From Erythrobacter sp. (GTDB taxonomy: Bacteria > Pseudomonadota > Alphaproteobacteria > Sphingomonadales > Sphingomonadaceae): a stretch of 64,000 nt of DNA. Made by a program: the position numbers and the translations under genes. Shown here one piece after another: positions 34,530-44,370 of the stretch. The notes beneath the pieces are model-generated. The model saw nothing but the letters and a program-made list of their open reading frames with translations. It was not told the DNA's origin and searched no databases. The stretch lies in contig JAILWQ010000003.1 in the NCBI GenBank assembly GCA_025698865.1, positions 372,001 through 436,000 of the forward strand. The letters are read 5' to 3'. Position 1 is the stretch's first letter; each line of letters begins with the position of its first letter.

Positions 34530-35893
34530 AGCACCTAGTTTTACCGCTGGCGGCAATCGCTCTGGCCTGCCCCGCCGCGTGTGCATCGCCGGAGAAGGAA
34601 GCGCCACCATCATCCAACGGGTTGCCGTTTCGCGCTGAAGTCAGCGAAAGCGGCTTTGCGACAATCCTGTCCGCGCCTCCTGCCTCTTTCGATCCCGTAG
34701 AGCCGTCTCCGCCCGCGCCCCGCACGGCGGAGCAGGATGCTGCCGATGCGGAATTCATGCGCGTTGCCGATTACCAGAACAGCGTGAGCGACGAAGTGCA
34801 GGCACTGGCTGAACGACTGCGCCGGGAAGAACGTGGGAACTTTCAGACCCTGCATTATGACAATGAAGGCGAACTTGGCGTCGTCTTCGAATTTCTGCGC
34901 GATGGCCCTGCCACGCTGCGCAAGTACAGCAAGAATTCCACCTTCCGCGGGGAAACCGTGCGCTGGTCGCAGCAAGAGCTGATGGCGGCCGCCGAATTCA
35001 TTTGGGATACGTTTCGCGATGATCGCGTGATCCAGTCGACCGGTGTTGCCACACAGGTCGTCACCGCCCAGATCAGCGTCTCGGAAGCCGAATTCCGGGC
35101 GCTGGTGAAACGCAAAGGCGTGACCATTCCCGAACCGGTTGAGCTGATCTTTCACGCGACGCCGATGGTGCCTCTGGTCAATCCGCCACGCCCGGCTGCG
35201 CAGGATCAGGCTGTTCAGGACGAAGTCGCGCCCTACCTGCGTGTCTTCCCCCGGCACGATCGCCCTGCAGGCGCGCTCAACGCCATCAATAGCCGGGCAA
35301 CGATTGTGCTGAAGGACGGCTGCTTCCGCGCCGCGGACAGGGACGATGCGCTGGTATTGTTCCCGTTCGGCGCGAAGCTGTTCGTCGATAGCGCAGGGTA
35401 TCTTGCCTATGGCAGCGGCGAGCAACCCGGCTATGCGCGCGTGGGCGAGGAGGTCGAGTTTCAGGGTTCCATCAACGAGGTGACGATACCCGAGCTGGTC
35501 GATCCCATCCACGACGCCTGCGGGCCGGGCAAGGTCATCAAGGTCGAAGGCATGGAAAGCGCCGCCGCACGCGCGGCACAGGATAAGGTGACTGATCGCG
35601 CAAATGCGATCCGCAGTCTGGAGAACAGTTACGGCCTCGATGCCCGGCAGGCAGAGCGTGCGCTCGATTGGCTCGACGCGCGAGGCGAGGCCAATCGGCA
35701 GACCAGCCCGGACGGCATCCTCTTACCGCCGATAACAGGCGCGATGATGGTTGAAATGCCGCCGCGTCCGGTGATGGACCCATCCGAATGTCCGCCCGGC
35801 AGCAGTCTCAGCTTTGGACTGTGCCGAACGCCTGAAGGCCATTTGCGCCCCTTGCCCGAATGGCTGGTCGAATTTCTGGAGCAGGATCGATGA
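34526..35893 (+). CDS. Secreted or lipid-anchored protein with the shared Cys domain, unknown
   Basis: A 455-residue protein with an N-terminal signal (MKHLVLPLAAIALACPAAC), probably lipoprotein. Residues ~60-210 form one unknown region. Residues ~250-340 carry the operon's shared domain: TIVLKDGCFRAADRDDALVL, SAGYLAYGSGEQPGYARVGE and IHDACGPGKVIKVEG. The C-terminus has PPRPVMDPSECPPGSSLSF. ATGA overlaps join it to both neighbours. No enzyme motif seen. Confidence 0.7.
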   Translation: MKHLVLPLAAIALACPAACASPEKEAPPSSNGLPFRAEVSESGFATILSAPPASFDPVEPSPPAPRTAEQDAADAEFMRVADYQNSVSDEVQALAERLRREERGNFQTLHYDNEGELGVVFEFLRDGPATLRKYSKNSTFRGETVRWSQQELMAAAEFIWDTFRDDRVIQSTGVATQVVTAQISVSEAEFRALVKRKGVTIPEPVELIFHATPMVPLVNPPRPAAQDQAVQDEVAPYLRVFPRHDRPAGALNAINSRATIVLKDGCFRAADRDDALVLFPFGAKLFVDSAGYLAYGSGEQPGYARVGEEVEFQGSINEVTIPELVDPIHDACGPGKVIKVEGMESAAARAAQDKVTDRANAIRSLENSYGLDARQAERALDWLDARGEANRQTSPDGILLPPITGAMMVEMPPRPVMDPSECPPGSSLSFGLCRTPEGHLRPLPEWLVEFLEQDR

Positions 35894-37164
35894 AACGCAT
35901 TTTCCTCTCGCTGGCAACGCTGGGGCTTGCAGCCGGCTGTGCGACGTTGCCAACGCAGATTGGGACAATGGCATCTTCCGAGGCCATCCCGCACGATATC
36001 ACGGCAGGGCAGGCACGGCTTGCCGCGCGGCTTTATCCGAAACTGGCCGAGGCTGCAGAGCCGAACGACAATCTCTTCATCTCGCCGCTCTCGCTGAGCG
36101 AGGGCCTGGGCATGGCGCTTCCCGGCGCGCGCGGGCAGACCGAGGCGGAGATGCGCGATCTGCTGGGCTGGAACGCGGCAGGCCGGGCCGAACTGCTGGT
36201 GAAGGATTACGACCGTTTCCTGACGCGCACGGGCGATAACAAGGTGGCGCTGTCGGTCGCCAATGCGCTGTGGCTCTCGAACAACCTCTCCTTCGCGCCG
36301 GATTATCTGCACGCGGCGAAAAAAGGTTTCGGGGCTACTGCGCGGCAGGTCGATTTCGGCGGCGATCCGGCAGGCTCTGCCGACACGATCAATGGCTGGG
36401 TAAGCGAACAGACCCGCGAGCGGATCACGAAGATTGTCGATGCGAGCGGGTTCAACGATCTGACCGCTGCCGTGCTCACCAATGCGGTGTGGTTCAAGGC
36501 CGACTGGTCGGTGCCGTTCGAGGATGGCTCCACGGGCGAATTCACGCGCGGCGATGGCACCAAAATGCCGATCTACATGATGGAGCGGATCGCGCCGATG
36601 GCCTATCGCGAAACGCGCGACGGGCAGGCGGTGCAATTGCCCTATGGCAAGGACGGGCGCTTCACGATGGAGGTGTTCCTGCCGAAGGACGGGGCTACCC
36701 TGCGCCGGTGGGAACGGGATCTGAATGCCGGATCGTTTGATCTTTCGATGCAGGGCAGCGACGGCAAGTTCGATCTCGGCTCGATTGAAGAACGCAATAT
36801 TCTGCTGCGCTTGCCGCGTTTCGAGGCGCGCTTCGATGGCAGCGTAAAGACCGCGCTGATTGCGGCGGGAATGACCTGCGCCTTTGACGGAAGCTGCGCC
36901 GATTTTAGCGCGATGGCCAATGCTCCGCTCGCGATCGACGATGTGGCCCACGCCACTTTCCTGCGGGTGGACGAGAAAGGTACCGAAGCGGCGGCGGTAA
37001 CAACGGTAAAGATCGTCGTTACCGGCTCCCGCCGCCTGCCAGACGATCTGCCGCGCATGATCGTCGACCGGCCCTTCCTCCTGACCATCCGCGACCGTGC
37101 GAGCGGCGCACTGATCTTCTTCGGCCGCATATCCGACCCGACACCCGTGGAGAAATCCGAATGA
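35890..37164 (+). CDS. Serpin-family protease inhibitor, predicted lipoprotein
   Basis: A 424-residue serpin. The signal MKRIFLSLATLGLAAGC has a lipobox ending at Cys17, so it is likely lipid-anchored. Serpin marks are NLFISPLSLSEGLGMALPGA, ALWLSNNLSFAPDYL, LTNAVWFKADWSVPF and the hinge FLRVDEKGTEAAAVTTVKI. The C-terminal signature is VDRPFLLTIRDRASGALIFF. The hinge has small residues as in inhibitory serpins; P1 would fall near the Val-Thr-Gly-Ser-Arg stretch after it. Bacterial serpins are uncommon in Proteobacteria. ATGA overlaps tie it to both neighbours, so it probably acts at the cell surface with them. Confidence 0.93.
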   Translation: MKRIFLSLATLGLAAGCATLPTQIGTMASSEAIPHDITAGQARLAARLYPKLAEAAEPNDNLFISPLSLSEGLGMALPGARGQTEAEMRDLLGWNAAGRAELLVKDYDRFLTRTGDNKVALSVANALWLSNNLSFAPDYLHAAKKGFGATARQVDFGGDPAGSADTINGWVSEQTRERITKIVDASGFNDLTAAVLTNAVWFKADWSVPFEDGSTGEFTRGDGTKMPIYMMERIAPMAYRETRDGQAVQLPYGKDGRFTMEVFLPKDGATLRRWERDLNAGSFDLSMQGSDGKFDLGSIEERNILLRLPRFEARFDGSVKTALIAAGMTCAFDGSCADFSAMANAPLAIDDVAHATFLRVDEKGTEAAAVTTVKIVVTGSRRLPDDLPRMIVDRPFLLTIRDRASGALIFFGRISDPTPVEKSE

Positions 37165-39527
37165 TCCGAAATCTCTTTGGCGCGAGCGCGATGGCGCTGG
37201 CCCTGTCATCGCCCGCCTTCGCGCAAGAGCAAAAACCGCTCACCGAAACCTGCCCTAACCTGACGGCGGAAGAGATCGAGGCCATCGAGAATTACAAAGG
37301 CGAGTTCTCCGAGAACGCCTGGTATGCGCGCGCTTATTGCGTCAGCGTGGAAGAGGCAGAGCGGCGGATGGAAATCCAGAACCGCGGCGCCATCGGCCCG
37401 CGCACCGAGCCGGGGCCACCGCCTCCGCCACCCGCGCCGGACGATTCCCTCGGTCTGCTGGCGCAAACGCTTCACGAAAAGGAAGGCGACACCTTTGCAG
37501 GGCTCTGGATCCAGCATCGCCCGACCTATGGCGTGATGGTCGCCTTCACCCGCGATGCGGCGTCGACACTGGCGAAATACACCAGCGATCCGCTTTATGT
37601 CCCGGTCGATCGCCCCGGACCGAGCCTCACCGAACTGCGCGCGGCACAGGACCAGCTGATGCGCGATCTTCAAGCGCTGAGCGTGAACTGGTTCGGCATG
37701 GGCGGGAACGAAGCCACCGGCAAGATCGAGGTCAGGCTGGGCCAGAGTGCCGACCCGATCCGGCAGGCGGCGGCACGCGGCGAGATTGAACTGCCCGACT
37801 TCGTGGTGTTCGAGGAACCCGATCCGTTTCCGATCGCTGCGCCGCCCGTTCCACCCGGCGATGCGCGGGTTAAGGGTTTCCCTCAGTTCGCCTACCGCAC
37901 TGACGGGATGGCGCGCACATTGGTCGGCGTTCCAGACGTGCCTGCACGCCTCGAATTGCGCGATGGTTGCCTGTGGCTCTCGCCCGAAGGTGAGGAGCCG
38001 AGGATTGCGGTCTGGGAACAGAGCATGGCGCTCGACCTGACCGATTCCGGCAAGGTAGCAGTGATGAACCGTTTTTCCGGCGCAAAGGTCTATGCTGACA
38101 GCGATGTGGTGCTGATGGGCCTGCAACCTGGCGAAGTTGCGCCGCCGAATGATGTTGTGGGCGCGGATAGCTGTCCCGGCCCCTATCGCGTCGTGCGCGG
38201 CATCGTCCCGCGCGAAGTGTGGGACAAGCAACGACGCGATGCCGCCATCGCTGGCCGCACGCAGGAACTCGGCAGCCGCGCGGCTGCCGAAGCAGACTAT
38301 GCCGCCGATATGGCACGGGTGGCCGAACTGAAGGCGTGGCGGGCGCACGCGCTCGCCGAACATGGCGATGTGATCGCCAGCATCTACGTCAACGAGGATC
38401 AGGGCGCCGCGCATATGTTCCACACCGATGTGCTGACCAGAGACGAACTGGTGCCGGAGACACTGCGCCCCTTCGTCACCGGGCAGGTCGTGCCGCAAGG
38501 CGGAACAGCGCTGGAAGCCGCGCGAGCGGACATTGCCGCGCAGATCGCGGCGGCCGGGCTGGACGCGCGGGTAAGTATCGAGGAAATCGGCGGCTTTGTT
38601 GACCTCTATCCCGCAGACCTTGCCGCGCTCTCGCAAGCAGCGGTGGCGGGCAAGATCACCTTTCCGCCATTGGTGCGGATCATGGCGGACAATCAGAGCG
38701 CGATCTACCGGCAGGATATTCCGCTGCGCCGCGATCCCGAAGCGATCTGGTATCCGCTGGAAGCGCATCCTGACTTCGCCACTATCCGCGCGCTGGTGGA
38801 AGAAACGCCTATCATGCGGCCCGAGCCTTCGCCGACCGATCACAACTCCAGCATCTGGGTGGCACGCAAACCGTCCAGGGCCGGCTCGCTCCAGCAGACG
38901 CACTGGCTGATCGCCAGCGGCTATACCCTACAGGAAATCCAGACATTGCGCGCCGCCGGCTTCGATCCCATCGAAGCACTGGAAGACATGAACGGGCGCC
39001 AGACGATCGAGAAGCGCGCTCTCACCGCCACCGATATCGTCGTGGCCGAACCGGTTGCCATCGACCTCGCCGATGCGGGCGGCGACGGCTTTGCCTCCAC
39101 GGTGCGCTGGCGTGTGGTAGAGGTCTTGAAGGGCGATGCCAGGCCGGGCGAGGAATTGCGACAGCGGCTTGCTTCGGGCGAACGGACCGATGAGGCGGGC
39201 GTGACCCGCTATGGGCAAAGCAATGATGAACCGTCGTTGCTGCCCGGCTTGCCGACTTCGCTGGAACCGGGATCGCGCTGGATTCTGCATCTGAGCGACG
39301 CGCTCTACACCCATGCCGCCTATGTTCAGGGCGGCGAAGGCGCGGCGCGCAGCGACGGGGACTGGTATGTTGCGGTCAGCTGGATGGCCCCGTCGCAGAT
39401 CGACGTCGACGGGATGGCGCTTCCCGTCACGAATTATCCGGAACCGATCCCGCTCGACGAATTGCGGGAAAGGATCGCCCCGATCCAGCGCGCATTGGGC
39501 CTCGAACAATCAGGAGAAAAGCAATGA
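37161..39527 (+). CDS. Large secreted protein of unknown function with netrin-like C-terminal region
   Basis: A 788-residue protein with a cleavable signal (MALALSSPAFAQ). A short Pro-rich linker lies near residue 85. Residues ~235-350 resemble the operon's shared domain (RLELRDGCLWLSPEGEEPRI, then SCPGPYRVVRG). Residues ~620-730 (TDIVVAEPVAIDL, VRWRVVEVLKGDARPGEEL, LEPGSRWILHL) look like the NTR/TIMP-like fold often written as ADLV..V...KG. These are fold guesses. ATGA overlaps on both sides. Confidence 0.68.
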   Translation: MIRNLFGASAMALALSSPAFAQEQKPLTETCPNLTAEEIEAIENYKGEFSENAWYARAYCVSVEEAERRMEIQNRGAIGPRTEPGPPPPPPAPDDSLGLLAQTLHEKEGDTFAGLWIQHRPTYGVMVAFTRDAASTLAKYTSDPLYVPVDRPGPSLTELRAAQDQLMRDLQALSVNWFGMGGNEATGKIEVRLGQSADPIRQAAARGEIELPDFVVFEEPDPFPIAAPPVPPGDARVKGFPQFAYRTDGMARTLVGVPDVPARLELRDGCLWLSPEGEEPRIAVWEQSMALDLTDSGKVAVMNRFSGAKVYADSDVVLMGLQPGEVAPPNDVVGADSCPGPYRVVRGIVPREVWDKQRRDAAIAGRTQELGSRAAAEADYAADMARVAELKAWRAHALAEHGDVIASIYVNEDQGAAHMFHTDVLTRDELVPETLRPFVTGQVVPQGGTALEAARADIAAQIAAAGLDARVSIEEIGGFVDLYPADLAALSQAAVAGKITFPPLVRIMADNQSAIYRQDIPLRRDPEAIWYPLEAHPDFATIRALVEETPIMRPEPSPTDHNSSIWVARKPSRAGSLQQTHWLIASGYTLQEIQTLRAAGFDPIEALEDMNGRQTIEKRALTATDIVVAEPVAIDLADAGGDGFASTVRWRVVEVLKGDARPGEELRQRLASGERTDEAGVTRYGQSNDEPSLLPGLPTSLEPGSRWILHLSDALYTHAAYVQGGEGAARSDGDWYVAVSWMAPSQIDVDGMALPVTNYPEPIPLDELRERIAPIQRALGLEQSGEKQ

Positions 39528-40747
39528 TGCGCTCAGTTCTGGCGTCCGTCGCACTTGCCGGTCTGGCGTTGCCGCAAACTGCGCTGGCCTGCGTTTACGC
39601 GCAGCGCCCTGAAGAGGTCGGCTATGCCAGTGGCCAGTATTTCGCGAAAGAGATGCTGGCCGCTGCGACCTATGCCGATCTGGTGCTGGTCGAAGATGAC
39701 GGAACCCGGGCAATGGATGCGCGGCCCACCGGCATCATTACCTTGCGCGCGATCGCCCGCTTCAAAGGCAACAGCGCCGACCGCTTTACCGTGTTTGGTA
39801 GTCCGCTGACCTTTTCGCCGGACAAGGAGCGGATTTTCAACGCCCCCTTGCAGCACTTTACCAGCGAAACCGGGCAGGTCGCGCCGTTCAGCTATACGGA
39901 GGAACGGCCCACTTTACTTTTTCCGCAGGCGACCGCTCCCGGCAGTCCCCCGCCACCATCGCCGCCCATGACCAGTTGCAGCCCGCCTGCGCTCATGGCC
40001 GACACCGGGCGCTTCTACCTCGTCTTGCGCGATGCGGAAGGGCGGGTGCTCAACAGGCTCACGATGAGCGATGGCAAAACCACCGCGCCCAACCATCCCG
40101 CCTTCGGCTTTGTGCCGGTGACCTTGTCAGACGATGATTTCTGGCTCTGGTCGGTGCGCATGGCCGCTGCTGCGCCAGAAGCGGCACAGGCTCAGGATGT
40201 GCTCTACCTCACACCGGGCAGCGATCCTGTGCGGGTCGAGCGCGATCTGCGTGCCGCCGGGGCGACGATCCGCGCGGCTTATTATGCGCGCGGTAATTTC
40301 ATCGAAGAGGTGCGACCGTCACCGCATGAGCAGACCTTGCCGTGGCTCGAAAAAGCAGATGACTATCTAGCCCAGAGCCTGCGTGACCGGATCGGCGATC
40401 CGCATCACGGCGCAGCGGAATTCCTGCGCGCAAAGCTCTCCCCGATGCAGCGCTATGGTACCGGGCTCGGCTATGAAGTCGCGCAGGCATTCACTCGCTG
40501 GGTGCGCGATGTGCAGCAGGCGACGGGCACTCCGCGCCTCATTGCGGTCGAAGTGGCGGGCGATCCACACGCCCTGGCCAGCCAGTCCTTCGTGTCGCGC
40601 GTCGCCCCGCTCGATCGCACTGCCGATCGGCTGCCGCAGGTGGATGGGACCGACGAAGCCGCCGTCTTCGCCACCATGCAGCGGATCGAGCGTGACATCT
40701 GGCTGCTCAACGGCGGCGCTGGCAACCGTCAGGGCACCTTGCCGTGA
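39524..40747 (+). CDS. Secreted protein of unknown function, possible NTR-like N-terminal domain
   Basis: A 407-residue protein with signal MMRSVLASVALAGLALPQTALAC. The mature protein starts at or near the Cys, as in NTR/TIMP-like proteins. ATYADLVLVEDDGT, LRAIARFKGNSADRFTVFG and GRFYLVLRDAEGR repeat the pattern seen at the C-terminus of the previous gene. The second half is unknown. It overlaps both neighbours by 4 nt (ATGA, GTGA). Confidence 0.66.
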   Translation: MMRSVLASVALAGLALPQTALACVYAQRPEEVGYASGQYFAKEMLAAATYADLVLVEDDGTRAMDARPTGIITLRAIARFKGNSADRFTVFGSPLTFSPDKERIFNAPLQHFTSETGQVAPFSYTEERPTLLFPQATAPGSPPPPSPPMTSCSPPALMADTGRFYLVLRDAEGRVLNRLTMSDGKTTAPNHPAFGFVPVTLSDDDFWLWSVRMAAAAPEAAQAQDVLYLTPGSDPVRVERDLRAAGATIRAAYYARGNFIEEVRPSPHEQTLPWLEKADDYLAQSLRDRIGDPHHGAAEFLRAKLSPMQRYGTGLGYEVAQAFTRWVRDVQQATGTPRLIAVEVAGDPHALASQSFVSRVAPLDRTADRLPQVDGTDEAAVFATMQRIERDIWLLNGGAGNRQGTLP

Positions 40748-42689
40748 AGATCGACCTTGCTGCCCTCGGTGCAGTTCTGGCTAGCGGATTGCTGCTGACC
40801 GGTTGCGCCACTTCCGCCCCTTCGCGCGAACCGGCAGATATGCCTTTGCCTCCTGCGCCACCTCCTCCCGGACCGGAGGCGCGCGCACCGATGACCGATG
40901 CCGTAAAGGCGCTCTATGGCGAGTGGCGGCCGGTGTCCGGCCCGGGCGTCTCGCCGAAAGACCGGCTCACCATCTGGAGCCCGATGTTCTCCTTTGGCAG
41001 CGGTTGCGAACTGACACAGGGCCAGTTGCGCGATCTGGGCGACGGGCGTTACGCATTGGACGATTACACGAGCCTTGCGGAGCATTGCCAACCGCAGGCG
41101 CGGCTCGCCCCCTCGATGCAGGCGAATTGCGCATCGTACCGGTCGATGGCGACACCATCCGGATCGAGCGAGGCGGCGAGACATGGGTGTTCGCCAAAGT
41201 CGATGTGGCGGCGACCGTCCCGCGCGACGAATTCGTGCGCGGTGAATGGTTGCTCGCGGACAGGCGCGGCAGACCCTATCGCGGCGAGGAGATGACCCGC
41301 GTCACCTTTGGGCCAGAATACAAAGTCGATGCGGAAAACTGCGATTTTGCGGCCAATGGCTGGTTCACCGACCGCGACGGGGAAGTGCGCACGGGTGGCT
41401 CATACTACCGGATGAGTGAGCGCTGCCGTGTCCAGACGCTGGGCGACGAGCTGGCGAAGCTCGGTGCCGAAGCCAGCTACCGCGCCGATCCGGTCGAGAC
41501 CCGCATGACGGTTAGGATCGGCAGAGAGCGGGCGACGCTCCTGCCTGCCGCGCGTTACCCGGAACTTGGCGTTGATGCCGAGGCCATCGCGCCGTATCCC
41601 TGGGCTGTAGAGCTTGCCGCAAAGGCGGCAGCGATGCCTGCCGAACAGCGCGTCGGGCTGGCGCTGAGGGCCATCGGGCTCGGCGGCGAGGGAATGCCCG
41701 GCGTGGAGAGCACCGCCAATCCACGCGCGCTTGCTTTCGCCGGAATGACCGCGTGGCACTACGCACAGGCACAGGAGGCGGGGCTGGTGCCTGCTCCGGG
41801 CACAGAGGCACGCGGTCTTGCCGAGAACCTCGCCCTTGCGCCCATCGTCGTGCGCGCGGTGCTCGAAGGTATCCGCCCCGTCGATCGCGGCGATGGCTTG
41901 TCGCTCGATTACCTATACCGCGTGCGCGAGGGCTGGCGAGGCGGTAATCAGACCGGCGACCTGTTGATCGTGCGGATGCCACCGCTGGAGGGCAAGAGCC
42001 GCTCCAGCGTCATCACGCCCGAGCCGGATGAGGAAATACTGCTGCTGGCAAGCCGCACGGGCTATCTGGCGGGGCGCCTGACGGAAGGCGATCCGCCGTC
42101 CTTCGACACGCGCGTTTTGCAGATGACTTTGCCACTGATGCGGATCGTTGATGGCAGGCTTGCCGAAGCGGTCGAAGGCGCGAATGTGCTAGGCTCGGCG
42201 AGTTTCGCTGGCATGACAGTGGAAGATGCGCGAGCGATGACATTTCGTGTCGATCAGCAAATGGCGGAGTTCGGCCAATGGCAGCCATTCGAGCTTGCCC
42301 GACAGCCTGACGTTCGCCGCTATTTCGTAACTCGCATCGGGGACAGGGAACTTACCGATCCCACCCGGCTCTGGATCGAATATGATAGCAGCACGAATTT
42401 CGGCAATCCGAACGGTTATGGCGGAGTCGTGGCATATTTCGATGGCTGCACACCGATGAGCAGGCAGCCGGATGCGGGAAACAATGTCTGGGGCAGCGCG
42501 GCAATTGCATGCCCCAACCCCCTGCCGGACGACTCGCCGATCACCGAACCTGCGGTTGCCGAGGTCGCGCAATGGATCGACGCGAATACATTCCCCTATG
42601 TCATCTGCACCAGCAGCTGCCCGACCGACGTCGAATACACTGTGCCGCTCCCTGAAGGCGATGTGACCCTGAGGGATATTCTGCGATGA
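40744..42689 (+). pseudogene. Large lipoprotein gene interrupted by a single frameshift
   Basis: It starts at GTG 40744 with a signal and lipobox (ASGLLLTGCATS) and a Pro-rich linker. The frame breaks near 41121: the sequence ATGCAGGCGAATTG would stay open as MQGELRIVPVDGDTIRIERG if one more G were present. From there the other frame runs to 42689 with no stop. The joined product would be about 648 residues. Both ends still overlap their neighbours by 4 nt, so the gene is otherwise intact. It is either a recent mutation or a sequencing error. No family recognised. Confidence 0.75.
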
Positions 42690-43522
42690 GACTTCCCGTC
42701 ATTCTGCTGTTCATGGCGCTCGCCGCCTGCAACCCGCAGGCTGACCAGCAGACCGGTAATGTCGCTGCAGAAACTGCCGGGGAAACAGTTCCTACGCTGG
42801 AGGATATCACCGGCAGGTGGCGCATTACCAGCATCGATGGCGAAACCCTGCCGGTTTCGGGCAGCGAACCCTACCTTGCTCTCTCCACGGACGCGGCAGG
42901 TGGATCGGTGGGCTGCAACAGCTTTGGCGGTCCGGCTCTCTATGCTCAGGGGCGCATCGCGGTGCATAGCTGGGGCGGCGATGCGATGGCGTGCCTCGAC
43001 CCTGTCGGCAGATGGGAGAACGCCGTGGCAGAGCTGTTCCGAGCCTATCCGCAAGTCCGGCTATCCGGCGAAAATTTACGCTTGCGCTCGCGCGATCATG
43101 TTATCGAACTGGTGCGTAGCGACACGGCAAACGGGCAGGATCGTTCCCCCGATCCGATGCGTATCCCCGTTTCCGGCGTGGTTCCCCAGGACCTTGTCGG
43201 CACGAAATGGACCATCCGCGCAATCAACGGCCAAACAGCTAGCTCCAGCCCCGGTGACCGGCATGTGCAGTTCGCGGCGGAGACGTGGCAGGGTTTGGCG
43301 TCTTGCGCGACATTGTTCGGAACCCATCGGGCCGATGCTAATCGCTTGTCGGTGGACGACGAGATTGCCACCACGGAGCAAAACTGCCGCGAAGACCATG
43401 CCGCGCTGGATACCGCCTTTGCCGAATTGATGCGCGATGATCCGCACTATCTAATCGGGCCCAATGGCGAACTGATTATCGCGGGCGGCGAGCATGTTCT
43501 GACGGGGGACAGGGCGCGATGA
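42686..43522 (+). CDS. Lipoprotein with two META (HslJ-like) domains
   Basis: A 278-residue lipoprotein (MRLPVILLFMALAAC). The first META domain runs from about 40 to 150: LEDITGRWRITSIDGETLP, GGSVGCNSFGGPAL, WGGDAMACLDPVGRWENAVA. A second, more diverged one covers 170-275 (LVGTKWTIRAINGQ, GLASCATLFG, TEQNCREDHAALDTAF). META domains occur in HslJ and in secreted or surface proteins linked to antibiotic stress and motility. ATGA overlaps on both sides. Confidence 0.82.
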   Translation: MRLPVILLFMALAACNPQADQQTGNVAAETAGETVPTLEDITGRWRITSIDGETLPVSGSEPYLALSTDAAGGSVGCNSFGGPALYAQGRIAVHSWGGDAMACLDPVGRWENAVAELFRAYPQVRLSGENLRLRSRDHVIELVRSDTANGQDRSPDPMRIPVSGVVPQDLVGTKWTIRAINGQTASSSPGDRHVQFAAETWQGLASCATLFGTHRADANRLSVDDEIATTEQNCREDHAALDTAFAELMRDDPHYLIGPNGELIIAGGEHVLTGDRAR

Positions 43523-44352
43523 TACGGGTTGTCCTGTTACTGCCTGTCGCCGCGCTGATCGCGGCATGTTCGCCATCCGGGCCGGAGCAACTGCTTTGCA
43601 CCTTTGACGATAAAGGACGGATCGTCACGCAATCCGGCAATGCTGAGGCGGCCTGCGTCGAGCCTGCGCCGATCCCGACGGGTGCCACGCAGGAGCAAAG
43701 CGGCCGCCTCACGATCCTCGAAGCACCACTTCCGCCGCCGTTTTCCGATCTCGGTGAGAAATTGCCGCCCGATCCGGTCAACAGCAAACCTGTGCTTGAA
43801 CGATTCGCCGTTCCGCCCGAACTGTCCTATTATATCCGTGCATTTCCGCAGGCCGCGGAGCCTCGCGGTGCGGTCCTTGATCTCGGTAGCCAGCACACGA
43901 TCGTGCTTCGCGACGGATGCTTTTTCCTAGACCGTGAAGGTGCGGATGATCCGCTGGTCTTTTTTCCATACTCCACCGCGCTTGTCATGGACGAGGAAGG
44001 ATACCTTGCGTTCGGTTCGCGCTACGAGCCAAATAGGATGGGCAGCGTGCGTGTCGGGCTGACCGCCGAAACAGGCTGGTTTGGCGAACCGTCCGAACCC
44101 GATCCGGCTTTGGCTGAAGCCTGCGGGAACCACAAAGTTGTGAGTGTCACGACCGTCAGCAATCCATTCAATCCGCCGGATCGATTTACATCCGCCCTTC
44201 GGCGTTACGGCGAACGTAGCGGTGCGACTGAAAAGCAGATAGTGGAACGCGCCAACAAATGCGCAGTCGAGCAGGCGAAGCGCGAAGCGGACCGCCGCCT
44301 GCGCAATCCCGCGCTCGATCCGATCGATTGCAATCGATTTTGGGGATTTTGA
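43519..44352 (+). CDS. Lipoprotein with the shared Cys domain
   Basis: A 277-residue lipoprotein (MIRVVLLLPVAALIAAC, lipobox AAC). The shared domain spans about 85-225: TIVLRDGCFFLDREGADDPL, EEGYLAFGSRYEPNRMGSV and LAEACGNHKVVSVT. It aligns with residues ~270-350 of the gene at 34526. The C-terminus is helical (ERANKCAVEQAKREADRRL). The fragment at 33812 is a broken relative. Function unknown. Confidence 0.7.
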   Translation: MIRVVLLLPVAALIAACSPSGPEQLLCTFDDKGRIVTQSGNAEAACVEPAPIPTGATQEQSGRLTILEAPLPPPFSDLGEKLPPDPVNSKPVLERFAVPPELSYYIRAFPQAAEPRGAVLDLGSQHTIVLRDGCFFLDREGADDPLVFFPYSTALVMDEEGYLAFGSRYEPNRMGSVRVGLTAETGWFGEPSEPDPALAEACGNHKVVSVTTVSNPFNPPDRFTSALRRYGERSGATEKQIVERANKCAVEQAKREADRRLRNPALDPIDCNRFWGF

Positions 44353-44370
44353 CGGAGAGGTTGTGACAGG

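Noticed and set aside
35629..38903. Two long minus-strand frames (526 and 565 codons) across the serpin and the next gene
   Set aside because: Antisense to a recognisable serpin and a signal-peptide protein joined by ATGA overlaps; no ribosome sites or family marks.
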